A stretch of 64,000 nt of DNA from Amycolatopsis thailandensis (GCF_002234405.1 NZ_NMQT01000060.1:62001-126000); one strand, 5' to 3'. Shown: positions 24,843-36,175, counted from the stretch's first letter. A program made the numbers and translations. Notes: a model not told the origin generated them from the sequence alone.

Positions 24843-26138
24843 GGCCAGGGTGGCCAGGGCGGTGTGGACCAGGGTGCGGACCCCGCACAGGAGCGAACGC
24901 TCGTCGAGGGTGAAGGTCGGGCGGTGGATGTCGGCCATCGGGCCTTCACCGGGCCACACGCCGAGACGCGCGAAGGCGCCCTGGACGTGCTCCAGGTACC
25001 ACCCGAAGTCCTCGCCACCGGACGACTGCTCGGTCCCCGCCACGGCGTCCTCGCCCAGCGCGGCTTCGACACCGGCCCGCATCAACGCGTGCGACTCCGG
25101 GTCGGAGACGACCGGCGGCACCCCGCGGCGGTAGTCGAGGGAGAACCCGACGCCGGTCGGCGCGAGCAGCGACTCCACCGAAGACGCGACGAGCGGCTCC
25201 AGCATCGTCCAGACCTCGTGGTCCGCCGTCCGGAGCGTGCCGCGCAGCACCCCGTCCTGCGGGACGGCGTTCGCGGCCTGCCCGGCGTGCACCGCGCCCC
25301 AGACCAGGACGGTCCCGGACCTCGGGTCGACGCGCCGCGAAAGGACCGCGGGCAGCGACGTGATCACCGTGCCGAGCGCGTGCACCAGGTCCGCGGTCAG
25401 ATGCGGCCGCGAGGTGTGCCCGCCCGGCGAGGTGAGCCGCAGCTCGATGAGGTCGGCGGCCGAGGTCAGCGCGCCTTCGCGCAGACCGACCTTGCCGACC
25501 TCGAGCCGCGGGTCGCAGTGCAGCCCGTAGATCCGCTCGACGCCTTCCATCGCGCCGGCGGCGATCATGTCCAGCGCGCCGCCGGGCATGACCTCCTCGG
25601 CGGGCTGGAAGATGAGCCGCACGCGTCCCGGCAGCTCCGGCGCACCGGCCAGCGCCCGCGCCGCGCCCAGCAGGATCGCGGTGTGCGCGTCGTGCCCGCA
25701 CATGTGCGCGGCGCCTTCGGTCTGGGAGGCGTACGGGAGCCCGGTGGCCTCGGTCAGCGGCAGGGCGTCCATGTCGGCGCGGAGCGCGACACAGCGGTCA
25801 CCGCTGCCGATGTCGCAGACCACTCCGGTGCCCGAAGGCAGCACCCATGGCTTGAGCCCCACCGAGCGGAGCAGGGACATGACCATTTCGGTCGTGGCGA
25901 ACTCGTGGCGGGAGAGCTCCGGGTGCGCGTGGATGTGCCGACGCCACGCGAGGACGTCGGTGGCGTTCGCGCGGAGCCAGTCGTCGAGCCAGAAAGGGCC
26001 GCGCCCGGCGCCCAGATCATGCACAGGTGCCATGCTGACGCCGGCCTCGGAAATCAGCGCGGTGGACGCCTCTATAGGGGCAACAACGCGACCCTCGGGG
26101 TCGCCTGGAATGTCCGGTCGTGAGTCGAGCACGGTCAC
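24840..26138 (-). CDS. M20-family amidohydrolase/peptidase (AmiA/AmiB type)
   Basis: A 432-residue zinc enzyme of the M20D group (N-acyl amino acid amidohydrolase, hippurate hydrolase-like). Metal and catalytic motifs are RRHIHAHPELS, ALRADMDALPL, GAAHMCGHDAHTAILLGAA, IFQPAEEVMPGGA and a later GLHCDP; the final metal ligand His is near ADIHRPTF. The dimerisation insert (about 215-325) is present. GTG 26138 has GGGAGGAGG seven bases upstream. The first 40 residues are a non-conserved extension. In M. tuberculosis amiA1/amiB1 lie between lpdA and deoD, as here. The physiological substrate is unknown. Confidence 0.88.
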   Translation of the reverse strand: MTVLDSRPDIPGDPEGRVVAPIEASTALISEAGVSMAPVHDLGAGRGPFWLDDWLRANATDVLAWRRHIHAHPELSRHEFATTEMVMSLLRSVGLKPWVLPSGTGVVCDIGSGDRCVALRADMDALPLTEATGLPYASQTEGAAHMCGHDAHTAILLGAARALAGAPELPGRVRLIFQPAEEVMPGGALDMIAAGAMEGVERIYGLHCDPRLEVGKVGLREGALTSAADLIELRLTSPGGHTSRPHLTADLVHALGTVITSLPAVLSRRVDPRSGTVLVWGAVHAGQAANAVPQDGVLRGTLRTADHEVWTMLEPLVASSVESLLAPTGVGFSLDYRRGVPPVVSDPESHALMRAGVEAALGEDAVAGTEQSSGGEDFGWYLEHVQGAFARLGVWPGEGPMADIHRPTFTLDERSLLCGVRTLVHTALATLA

Positions 26139-26377
26139 GCCGCACCTCCTCCCGCAACACTGTTGCCTTCGTCTACCACCGTACGGGTGGCCGCTGAAGG
26201 CACGCTGGGTGCCGTTCGATCTGTGATACGCATTTGCGATAGATCGTGCACCATGCAGATGACAAGCCGCTCGTCGAGTGATCGAGCCGGAGATGGCCGG
26301 TAGTGGATCTGCGATGAACGGCTACGAGGAGTTCGGCCCGGGCTAAGCGGAGAGTCCTTCTACTTACGGGTAGCGGT

Positions 26378-26677
26378 TCAGGACTTCTTTTTCTTGGAGC
26401 GCGAGCGACGGCCGAGGATCACCAGGCCCAGCAGGATCGCCGCGGCGACGCCCGCGATGATCTTGTGTTTGGTCTCCTGGCTGTTGGCCTTGTCGGTCTC
26501 GGCGGGGTCGAGCACCGGCCCCGGCGGAGGCTGCCGCAGCGTGTCCTGCACGGTCGCTGCCTGCGCGATCGCCGGCGCGGGCGCCTGGATCTCCACAGCC
26601 TGCGCGGCGGGCGCGCAGACGATCAGCCCGGCGGCGACCAGTCCGGCCAGCCGCCCGAGACGAGACCTTGTAGGCAT
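26378..26677 (-). CDS. small single-pass membrane protein with signal peptide
   Basis: A 99-residue protein. Residues 1-28 form a signal peptide (ends AAQAVE); a Pro/Ala/Gln-rich extracellular part follows. One membrane helix, KIIAGVAAAILLGLVILG (about 70-88), is followed by a strongly basic tail RRSRSKKKKS. The layout is that of a type I membrane protein and resembles a sortase-like anchor, but no LPxTG-like motif precedes the helix. It sits alone downstream of the M20 gene promoter region. I do not recognise a family. Confidence 0.65.
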   Translation of the reverse strand: MPTRSRLGRLAGLVAAGLIVCAPAAQAVEIQAPAPAIAQAATVQDTLRQPPPGPVLDPAETDKANSQETKHKIIAGVAAAILLGLVILGRRSRSKKKKS

Positions 26678-26734
26678 GACTCCCTTTCGTCGGCAGAATG
26701 CGCCTTAGATTCTGCACTCTGCCGCCTTCCCGCG

Positions 26735-27733
26735 TCAGCCGCCACGCGGAGGACCGGAGAACGCCTCCAGAATCCGTTGAGCGGCCAGCGTCGGAGTCAG
26801 TTCACCGTCCCGGACCGCCCGTTCGACGTCGGGAACGACCGCTCGCACGTCCGGATGCGCCGCGAGGCGCCCGAGCAGCTGTTCGCGGACCATCGACCAG
26901 GTCCACTCGACCTGCTGCCGCCGTCGCCGCCCGTCGAGTTCACCGGACGCGGTCAGCACGTCGCGGTGACGGCCGATTTCGGCCCACACCTCGTCGAGCC
27001 CGACGTCGGTGAGCGCGCTGCACGTCAGCACCGGCGGGGTCCACTCGGCGTCGCGCCCGTAGATCATCCGCAGCGCGCCGGACAGCTCACGGGCCGCGCG
27101 CTTCGCGTCGCGCTCGTGGTCGCCGTCGGCCTTGTTGACCGCGATGACGTCCGCGAGTTCGAGAACGCCCTTCTTGATGCCCTGCAACTGGTCGCCGGTG
27201 CGGGCCAGGGTCAGGAACAGGAAGCAGTCGACCATGTTCGCCACGGTCACCTCGGACTGCCCGACCCCGACCGTCTCGACCAGCACGATGTCGTACCCGG
27301 CCGCCTCCATCAGCACGATGGTCTCGCGGGTCGCGCGCGCGACACCGCCGAGCGTGCCCGAAGTGGGCGAAGGGCGGATGAACGCCTTCGGGTCCACCGC
27401 GAGCCGCGCCATCCGGGTCTTGTCGCCCAGGATCGAGCCGCCGGTCCGCGTCGACGACGGGTCGACGGCCAGCACGGCGACCTTGTGCCCGGCTTCGGTC
27501 AGGTCCGTGCCGAGCTGGTCGATGAAGGTCGACTTGCCGACACCGGGCACGCCGGTGATGCCGACCCGCTGCGCGCCACCCGCGTGCGGAAGCAGCTCGA
27601 CGAGCAGTTCCTGAGCCTGCGCCCGGTGGTCTTCGCGGTTGGATTCGACGAGCGTGATCGCCCGCGAAAGCACCCCGCGGTCACCCCCGAGGACGCCCTT
27701 GGCCAGCTCGCCGACGTCGATCTTGCGCGGCAA
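26735..27733 (-). CDS. meaB: methylmalonyl-CoA mutase-associated GTPase MeaB
   Basis: A 332-residue G3E-type P-loop GTPase that loads and protects the B12 cofactor of methylmalonyl-CoA mutase. Motifs are GITGVPGVGKSTFIDQLG (P-loop), VDPSSTRTGGSILGDKTRM, ETVGVGQSE and the NKAD guanine-specificity motif. The proposed start is TTG 27733 with CAGGAG upstream, two bases after the mutB stop; no ATG or GTG fits the family N-terminus (LPRKIDVGEL). The frame continues upstream but antisense and overlapping mutB, so it is not used. It is the last gene of mutA-mutB-meaB. Confidence 0.92.
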   Translation of the reverse strand: MPRKIDVGELAKGVLGGDRGVLSRAITLVESNREDHRAQAQELLVELLPHAGGAQRVGITGVPGVGKSTFIDQLGTDLTEAGHKVAVLAVDPSSTRTGGSILGDKTRMARLAVDPKAFIRPSPTSGTLGGVARATRETIVLMEAAGYDIVLVETVGVGQSEVTVANMVDCFLFLTLARTGDQLQGIKKGVLELADVIAVNKADGDHERDAKRAARELSGALRMIYGRDAEWTPPVLTCSALTDVGLDEVWAEIGRHRDVLTASGELDGRRRRQQVEWTWSMVREQLLGRLAAHPDVRAVVPDVERAVRDGELTPTLAAQRILEAFSGPPRGG

Positions 27734-27735
27734 GG

Positions 27736-29903
<2,168 letters not shown>

Positions 29904-29904
<1 letters not shown>

Positions 29905-31766
29905 CACTGCACTCCGAGCTCGTTCAACGTGCCGGTCAGGACTTCGAGGGCGTCGCAGCCGGTGAAGAGGTAGCCCGTGACGTCCGGGTGGTCGCCGGGA
30001 TTACCGGCGAGAAGCACCGATGTGGCGCCCGCTTCCTTCAAGGCCTTCGCGACGCTGTCCGCTTCCTCCGCGTAGGAGGTGTTGCTGCCGCAGAGGCAGG
30101 CGATCGTCGTTCCGCTGGCGCGGAATTCCGCGACGATGTCCTCCGGGGCACCGGGGTTCACCGCCTCGATCCCGCCCGCCTGGAACAGGTTCGCCGCGAA
30201 ACTCGCCCGCCCGGTGTGCGCCGCGACCGGGCCGAGCGTGGCGAGGAAGACGCGGGGACGGCTGGGATGCGCGTCCGCCCGGTCCCGCAGGGCCTCGAAG
30301 GCCTCGGCGTACCGGTACCGGGGCAGGCCGCCGCCAGGCACGTCTTCGACGGCGTCACGGACGACCGTTTTCTCGGTCAGGTTGGGGAATTCGCTGACGC
30401 CGGTGATCGGATCGCGACGCGTCCCGATCCGCTTCGACCGCTTTTCCCAGGTCTCGGCGAGACGTCCGGCCAGCGCGCCGGAGGCCAGTTCGGCCTCGAT
30501 CCCGCCCGCCGCCTCGATCGCGGTGAACTCGCGCCACGCGGCCTGGGCCAGGTCCTCGGTGAGGTTCTCGACGTACCAAGAACCGCCCGCCGGGTCGATG
30601 ACACCGGCCAGTTTGGACTCCTCCAGCAGGACGGCGTGCGTGTTGCGCGCGATCCGCGCGGAGAACGCGTCCGGCTGGCCGATCGCGGCGTCGAACGGGA
30701 GGACGGTGATCGCGTCCGCGCCGCCGACCCCGGCGCCGAAACAGGCGAGCGTGGTCCGCAGCATGTTCACCCACGGGTCGCGCTGGGTCAGCATCGCGGG
30801 CGAGGTGACCGCGTGCTGCCGCATGCCCGCCCCCTTCCCGCCGGAGACCTCGGTGACGCGGGCCCACAGGCGGCGCGCGGCGCGGAACTTGGCGATCGTG
30901 AGGAACTGGTCGGCCGTGGCGGCGAGTCGGAACTCGAGCTGCGCGGCCGCGGTGTCGACGTCGAGCCCCGCTTCGGTGAGCGCCCGCAGGTACGCGACGC
31001 CCGCCGCGATGGCCGCGCCGAGCTCCTGCGCGTCCGAGCCGCCGGCCTCGTGGAACGGCAGGCCGTCGGCGACGATCGTCCGCACCTTCGGGTGACTCTT
31101 CGCGACCCGTGCCGCCAGCCGCGCGGCGGGCGCGAGGGGATGCGCCGTGCCGGTGCGCGCGGTCAGTCCGATCGGGTCGGCGCCGAGGGTCGCGGTGACC
31201 GCGCTCGCCGGGATCTCGCGTTCGGCGAAGAGGGTGAACAACTCGTTCGCGGCGGCTTCGTAGTCCTCGCCCGCGTCGAGGGTGACGGGCGCCAGGTCGA
31301 CGTAGACCTCGTTCAGCGCGTCGCCCAGCTCGGCGACGGGGACCCCGGTCGCGCCGGCGCGCAGCCAGATCGAGCTGACGCCGCCTTCGAGGTCGGCGAG
31401 GATCGCGGTGTTGGTGACCTTGGCGTCGCGGCGGGCGTACCGGGCGCGGATGTCCCAGCCCGTCGTCACCGAGCCCTCGGGCCGGGCGCTTCTCACGAAC
31501 GGCGGAAGACCGGGGAAGCCGGTTCCCTCGACGGTGTCTTCGGCGGTGTAGAGCGGCTGGATCTCCAGGCCGTCGTAAGTCCGCGTGACCAGCTTGCTTT
31601 CGGGCAGGCCTTCGAAGTCCTCCCCGATCGCGCCGCTCTTGCGCAGCACTCCGGCGACGAGCTCCCGCCACTGCTCCCGGCTCGCTTCCGGGAACTCGGC
31701 CGCGAGCTTCAGCTCGTCAGGCGCGTCGGGGGTCGGCACTGACTCCGTCTCGGCCACTTCCGTCAT
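29904..31766 (-). CDS. mutA: methylmalonyl-CoA mutase small subunit
   Basis: A 620-residue structural partner of MutB. It has the mutase fold (Y-D-G-L-E-I-Q-P-L-Y; AGGSWYVENLTEDLAQAAW) but its C-terminal cobalamin-like domain lacks the DxHxxG histidine (ATLGPVAAHTGRASF instead), so it does not bind B12, as known for MutA. ATG 31766 is used because MTEVAETESVPTPD is followed by the family helix; a TAGCAT hexamer lies 8 bases upstream, so it may be leaderless. The frame could be extended 24 residues but without support. First gene of mutA-mutB-meaB. Confidence 0.93.
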
Positions 31767-31873
31767 AACCAACGATGCTAACGGCCCGCAACTGCCCCTA
31801 CCTGTGACGCTAGTCGCGCCGGAAGGGTGACGGCGCATAGGGCCGCCACGGGGGCATACGACACAATTGGGCC

Positions 31874-33646
31874 GTGCCGTCCGACACCACCGAGTCCCCC
31901 GAGAGCCCCGGCGAAGAGAAGCGTGTCGTCGCCGGGCGATATCGGTTGCGCTCGGTGATCGGCTCGGGATCGATGGGCACGGTCTGGTCGGCCTACGACG
32001 AGTTCCTGCACCGACCGGTCGCGGTCAAAGAGGTACGGATGCCGCCCGGCGTCCCGACCTCGCAGGCCGACGAACTGCGCGAACGCACCCTGCGCGAAGC
32101 CCGGGCGATCGCCGTCCTGAGTCACCCGAACGTGATCATCCTGCACGACGTCGCGCGCGAGAACGACGAACCCTTCGTCGTCATGGAGCTGCTGCCGTCG
32201 CGCAGCCTCGCGCACATCCTGCGCGACCACGGGCCGCTGACGGTCGAACAGGCGGCGGCCGTCGGCATCGCGGTGGCGTCCGCGCTCGAAGCCGCGCACG
32301 CCGCCGGGATCACCCACCGTGACGTCAAACCGGGGAACGTCCTGGTCGCCGGGGACGGCCGGATCAAGCTCACCGACTTCGGCATCGCGCGCAACGTCTC
32401 CGAAGCCACCATGACCCGCACCGGGATGATGCTGGGCTCCCCCGCCTACATCGCGCCCGAGGTCGCCTCGGGCGGCGCGGTCGTGCCGGCCGCCGACCTG
32501 TGGGGACTCGGCGCGACGCTGTTCGCCGCCATCGAAGGCTCACCGCCCTACGACGCCGACGGCGACCCGCTCGAAACCGTCGGCAAGGTCGTCAACGGGA
32601 AGGTGCCGAAGCCCGGCCCCGGCCCGCTGGCCGACGTCATCGGCGCGCTCATGAAGAAGGAGCCGTCGAAGCGGATCGCGCTGCGCGAAGTGCGGCGCCG
32701 CCTGTATCCGTTGCAGGCCAAGACGCTGATCGACCTCTTCCCCGCCGAGCTGTTCCACACGCCGGACGGCAAGAAGACCACCGCGCATCTCGACGCGACC
32801 GACACCCAGGTGATCAAGCCGGTCGCGCCGGAGAAGCCGGGCGAGGGCACGAGTTCCGAACTCGCCGCCGACCCCGGACCGCTGCCGTTCCTGAACCAGC
32901 CCGCCGCGGCACCCGCACCGCCGGCCGAACTCCCGCCGATGCCGACCGTCGTCCCGCTGCCGCCCCGCCCGCCGGGCCGGTCCGCGGCGGGCACCGTACT
33001 GCTGGCTTTCGCGTCGGTGATCGTCTTCCTGCTGGCGGCGGGAGGCGGGTTCGTGCTGGCCAGGACGGTCGGCGGGCAGGATCTGCGGCCGCCGGAAGAA
33101 CTGCGGCAGGGCGACACGATCGTCACGCAGGCGCCGCCGAAACTGATCACGCAGCAGGGTGACGCCAGTACGGTGAACGGCCTCAAGGGCGGCCGGTTCA
33201 CCATCGGCGTGCCGGAGGGCTGGCAGAAGTTCACCGCGCCGCACATCACCCAGGGTGTACCGAGCACCGTGGTCCAGTACGTCTCGCCCGACGGCCGCCA
33301 GGTCATCCGGATCGAGCGGCTGAGCGGTTTTCTGGCCGAGCGCCCGCCGCCCGCCTACTTCAGCTGGCTGAAGACGCAGCACCCGGACATCGACCCGATC
33401 GGCGAGCCGTCCACCGTGCCCGGCCGGGGCGACAGCAGCATGCGCTACACCTACCGGACGACCGAGCGCGGCGCCGCGACCAGGGACGCCACGAACGACA
33501 CCGCGCGGCGTACGACGTTCATGGACCTGTTCAGCGGGGGCTCGGATCTGTGGATCTTTTCGGTGACCTCGCCGATCGAGCAGGAGACCTCGGCGAAGAC
33601 AGCGGTCTTCGAACCCGTCGCGCTGTCGCTCATCGTCGACGGCTAG
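31874..33646 (+). CDS. receptor-type serine/threonine protein kinase (PknB-like)
   Basis: A 590-residue membrane kinase. The kinase domain (about 22-280) has IGSGSMGTVWSA, VAVKEVR, the catalytic loop THRDVKPGNVLV (near residue 149), DFGIARNVSEATMTRTGMMLGSPAYIAPE (activation loop with Thr residues) and DLWGLG. A Pro-rich juxtamembrane linker leads to one helix (about 369-394). About 190 extracellular residues begin with FTIGVPEGWQKF and lack PASTA repeats, so the sensed ligand is unknown. The GTG start has CACAAT six bases upstream. The last 31 coding bases and stop are part of a 34-bp direct repeat. Confidence 0.9.
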   Translation: MPSDTTESPESPGEEKRVVAGRYRLRSVIGSGSMGTVWSAYDEFLHRPVAVKEVRMPPGVPTSQADELRERTLREARAIAVLSHPNVIILHDVARENDEPFVVMELLPSRSLAHILRDHGPLTVEQAAAVGIAVASALEAAHAAGITHRDVKPGNVLVAGDGRIKLTDFGIARNVSEATMTRTGMMLGSPAYIAPEVASGGAVVPAADLWGLGATLFAAIEGSPPYDADGDPLETVGKVVNGKVPKPGPGPLADVIGALMKKEPSKRIALREVRRRLYPLQAKTLIDLFPAELFHTPDGKKTTAHLDATDTQVIKPVAPEKPGEGTSSELAADPGPLPFLNQPAAAPAPPAELPPMPTVVPLPPRPPGRSAAGTVLLAFASVIVFLLAAGGGFVLARTVGGQDLRPPEELRQGDTIVTQAPPKLITQQGDASTVNGLKGGRFTIGVPEGWQKFTAPHITQGVPSTVVQYVSPDGRQVIRIERLSGFLAERPPPAYFSWLKTQHPDIDPIGEPSTVPGRGDSSMRYTYRTTERGAATRDATNDTARRTTFMDLFSGGSDLWIFSVTSPIEQETSAKTAVFEPVALSLIVDG

Positions 33647-33921
33647 CCGCGCTTGGTCGCGGTTCCGATCCGTGAAGGCCTCCTCGCCTACTCTGAAGGT
33701 AAGGAAGGAGGCCTTCACTACCTTCGTGATCACCACGTTTCGTCCCAGCGCACCGACAGCCACAGTGGCCGGAGGCTTCCCGTCGCCCCTCCAGCCGGCA
33801 TGTTGTGAAAGCCACTTTCGCAACGTTGAAGGTTGCGAAAGTGGCTTTCACAACATGCGGCAAGGCGTCGGCACGACCACCGCACCACGTCGCGCTGTCG
33901 CTCATCGTCGACGGCTAGCCG
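33616..33921. repeat. 34-bp direct repeat bracketing a 238-bp intergenic insert
   Basis: Bases 33616-33649 and 33888-33921 are identical over 34 bp (both contain CGCTGTCGCTCATCGTCGAC and the GGCTAGCCG end). The first copy is the 3' end of the kinase gene including its TAG. The insert between them carries a GTGAAGGCCTCCT palindrome (33672-33718) and a 26-bp-arm palindrome (33799-33857). This looks like duplication of a gene end on insertion or unequal recombination. The gap 33647-34011 holds no gene. Confidence 0.85.
33799..33857. repeat. 26-bp-arm palindrome
   Basis: Perfect arms at 33799-33824 and 33832-33857 (core TGTTGTGAAAGCCACTTTCG) with a 7-base loop GTTGAAG, inside the segment bracketed by the 34-bp repeats. 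A very strong hairpin, probably a terminator or REP-like element. Confidence 0.8.
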
Positions 33922-33936
33922 GGCGGAGCCTGCCGC

Positions 33937-34017
33937 GGCTGAAGGGGACTTTCCCCGCGTCCGACGTGGGGAAAGCGCCCTTCACCGCATGAGATGAGGG
34001 GAAAGTCCCCTTCAGCC
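33937..34017. terminator. inverted repeat over the merR stop codon
   Basis: 20-bp arms GGCTGAAGGGGACTTTCCCC (33937-33956) and complement (33998-34017) with a smaller hairpin (GGGGAAAG...CCCTTCA) in the loop. The TGA of the MerR gene lies in the right arm. Likely terminator for the convergent kinase and merR. Confidence 0.7.
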
Positions 34018-34659
34018 CCCGTCGACGGCCTGCCGCGCGAAGTACGCCTTCGACGCGCGCTGCTGCGCCAGCCTGCGAAGCACCGAGAGCAGCCTGTCCC
34101 CGAGGACGGTCTCGACGACGGCGACCTCGATGATCCGCTCCAGTGACTCGATCCCGGCGATGCCTTCGAGGTCCAGGTCGGCGGTCCGGTCGGCGATCTC
34201 CGCGTAGTCGTCGAGTTTGTCGAGGTACCAGCCGTGCCCGACCTCCCGGATCGCGCACAGGACGCCGACGAGGGCCTGGATGACCAGGTCGTCGTCCTCC
34301 TTGCAGGGCCAGTCGCGCCGCTCGGCGAGGTCGCGGACCGTGGCGAGCGCCCATTCCCGGCTTTCCTCGTCGACGGCCTGACGCGTGCTCGTGATGCCCT
34401 GCTGGGCGATGCCGAGGATGCGGTGCGGGCTTTCCTTCCCGGCGTCGACCGCGGCGAGCACCTCGCCGACCGTCGCGAGCGAGAGGCCGCCGACGTCCAT
34501 CAGCGCCCTGATCAGCTTGATCCGCTGGACATGCCCCTCGTCGTACTTCGCCTGGTTGGGACTGGTCCGCTCACCCGCCGGGAGCAGCCCTTCCCGCAGG
34601 TAGTACTTGATCGTGGCGACCGGGACCCCGGCTTTTTCACTCAGCTCCGCCATCCGCAC
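34012..34659 (-). CDS. MerR-family transcriptional regulator
   Basis: A 215-residue regulator. The N-terminal winged HTH reads MAELSEKAGVPVATIKYYLREGLLP, then the second helix-turn NQAKYDEGHVQRIKLIRALMDVGGLSLATVGEVL. The C-terminal 130 residues form a longer helical effector domain than metal sensors have, with only one Cys (WPCKEDDD), so it probably senses an organic ligand or acts through protein contacts. GTG 34659 has GGAGAG seven bases upstream. It is divergent from the two membrane-protein genes; the intervening region carries an ATGGATAGT/ACTATCCAT repeat. Confidence 0.87.
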   Translation of the reverse strand: MRMAELSEKAGVPVATIKYYLREGLLPAGERTSPNQAKYDEGHVQRIKLIRALMDVGGLSLATVGEVLAAVDAGKESPHRILGIAQQGITSTRQAVDEESREWALATVRDLAERRDWPCKEDDDLVIQALVGVLCAIREVGHGWYLDKLDDYAEIADRTADLDLEGIAGIESLERIIEVAVVETVLGDRLLSVLRRLAQQRASKAYFARQAVDGG

Positions 34660-34716
34660 GTGTGAGCTCTCCGATCTCGGGGACGGTTCCAGGGTCTTCC
34701 CTGAAGACTTCTCAGG

Positions 34717-34759
34717 ATGGATAGTTTAGCTTCCCATAACGGAGAGCTTGACTATCCAT
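34717..34759. promoter_or_regulatory. candidate operator between merR and membrane operon
   Basis: ATGGATAGT (34717-34725) and its complement ACTATCCAT (34751-34759) lie 25 bases apart in the 113-base divergent region. The symmetry and position fit control of both directions by the MerR protein. No clear 19-bp-spaced MerR promoter could be assigned here. Confidence 0.45.
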
Positions 34760-34772
34760 TCTGGGAGGGACC

Positions 34773-35747
34773 ATGACCATCTTGACCGATCTCCGTGACA
34801 GAACCCGCACCTGGCACCGTGGTTCGTATCGCTGCGGCCAGGCCTTCGCCGTGATCACCGCGCTGTGCGTCCTGGCCATGCTGATCGACCAGCGGACACT
34901 GGAAGGCGCGCCGATCTGGGCGAAACCGTTCAAATTCGCCGTCTCCGGCTCGCTGTACTTCTTCAGCTGGAGCTGGCTCGTCACGCTGCTGCCGAAGTTC
35001 CGGCGCACGGCGAGCGTGCTGACGAACGTGCTCGTCGTGATCTTCTCGGCCGAGTACGTGCTGATGGTGTTCCAGGCCGCCCGCGTCCGCGCGAGCCACT
35101 TCAACAACGCGACCCCGCTGGACAACACGATCTTCCAGACCATGGGCGGGATGGTCGCCGCGCTGTGGATGGTCAACCTCGTCCTGACGGTCGCCGTCAT
35201 GTTCACCCGGCTCCCCGACCGCGCGACGCGATGGGCGGCCAGGATCGGCGCGATCCTCGGCACGATCGGGATCTCGCTGGCGACGCTGATGACCGGCCCC
35301 ACCCCGGAACAGCAGGCCATGCTCGAGAAGACCGGCCAGTCCGCGATGATCGGCGCGCACACCGTCGGCCTCCCCGACGGCGGCCCCGGCCTGCCGATCC
35401 TCGGCTGGAGCACGGTCGGCGGCGACCTGCGGATCCCGCATTTCCTCGGTCTGCACGGACTCCAGGCGCTGCCGCTGCTCGCGCTCGCCCTCGGCGTCCT
35501 GGCCGCGCGCTACCCGCGGCTGCGCGACGACGTCGTCCGGCTGCGCCTGGTCGTGATCGCCGGTGTCGGGTACGCGGGTCTTCTCGCGCTGCTGACCTGG
35601 CAGGCGCTGCGCGGCCAGTCCATCGTCGCCCCCGACGGCCAGACGCTGACCGCCTTCGCCCTGCTCATCGCGGGCGTCGCCTTTAGCGGGCTAATCGCGA
35701 TCCGGCGGCCGGCGAAGGACCGGGAGCTGGAGGTTTCCGTCCGATGA
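34773..35747 (+). CDS. polytopic membrane protein, unknown function
   Basis: A 324-residue protein with about eight predicted membrane helices, starting after a short basic N-terminus (LRDRTRTWHRGSYR). Recognisable hydrophobic stretches include AFAVITALCVLAMLI, SGSLYFFSWSWLVTLLP, TNVLVVIFSAEYVLMV and ALPLLALALGVLAA; conserved-looking loops are WAKPFKFA and RASHFNNATPLDNTIFQTM. GGAGGGA precedes ATG 34773. Its stop overlaps the ABA4-like gene (ATGA). I do not recognise the family. The divergent MerR gene suggests inducible expression. Confidence 0.8.
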   Translation: MTILTDLRDRTRTWHRGSYRCGQAFAVITALCVLAMLIDQRTLEGAPIWAKPFKFAVSGSLYFFSWSWLVTLLPKFRRTASVLTNVLVVIFSAEYVLMVFQAARVRASHFNNATPLDNTIFQTMGGMVAALWMVNLVLTVAVMFTRLPDRATRWAARIGAILGTIGISLATLMTGPTPEQQAMLEKTGQSAMIGAHTVGLPDGGPGLPILGWSTVGGDLRIPHFLGLHGLQALPLLALALGVLAARYPRLRDDVVRLRLVVIAGVGYAGLLALLTWQALRGQSIVAPDGQTLTAFALLIAGVAFSGLIAIRRPAKDRELEVSVR

Positions 35748-36175
35748 GCGTCGAGACCCTGTTCACCTGGACCTTCCCGCTGACGACGCCGTTCTGGCTG
35801 CTGATGATCTTCCTGCCGGGCTGGTCGTGGACCCGCCGGATCATGTTCTCGCCCTGGGTACCGCTCCTGCCGCTGATCCCGTACTTCGTGCTCGCCGTCG
35901 CGCACCTCGGCGAGCTCTGGACGGCGGTCAGCAGGCCGGACCTGGACGTGCTCAGCGCGTTCACCGGCACGCCGTACGGGGCGGCCACGATCTGGGCGCA
36001 CCTGATCGCCTTCGACCTGTTCATCGCGCGGTGGATGTACCTCGAATCCCGCGAGCACCGGATCCATCCGCTGGTGACGGGCCCGATCCTGGCGCTCACG
36101 ATCTTCCTGTCCCCGTTCGGGCTGGTGGCGTTCCTGCTCGTGCGAACCGTCCGGATACGCTCGTCGCATGAGTGA
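35744..36175 (+). CDS. ABA4-like (DUF4281) membrane protein
   Basis: A 143-residue protein with four membrane helices. The start LFTWTFPLTTPFWLLMIFLPGW and the segment FTGTPYGAATIWAHLIAFDLFIARWMYLE, followed by a final FLSPFGLVAFLLVR, match the ABA4-like family. The family is named after a plant protein needed for neoxanthin synthesis; bacterial functions are unknown. It is coupled to the preceding gene by an ATGA overlap and overlaps the PNP start by 8 bases, although PNP seems to have its own leaderless promoter. Confidence 0.8.
   Translation: MSVETLFTWTFPLTTPFWLLMIFLPGWSWTRRIMFSPWVPLLPLIPYFVLAVAHLGELWTAVSRPDLDVLSAFTGTPYGAATIWAHLIAFDLFIARWMYLESREHRIHPLVTGPILALTIFLSPFGLVAFLLVRTVRIRSSHE

Noticed and set aside
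26278..26346. Tiny open frame of 22 codons ending N-G-Y-E-E-F-G-P-G upstream of the M20 gene, resembling a small peptide precursor
   Set aside because: No ribosome site, no peptide-maturation genes nearby, and length within chance for this base composition.
26378..26677. Sortase-anchored surface protein
   Set aside because: It has a helix and basic tail but no LPxTG-like motif ahead of the helix.
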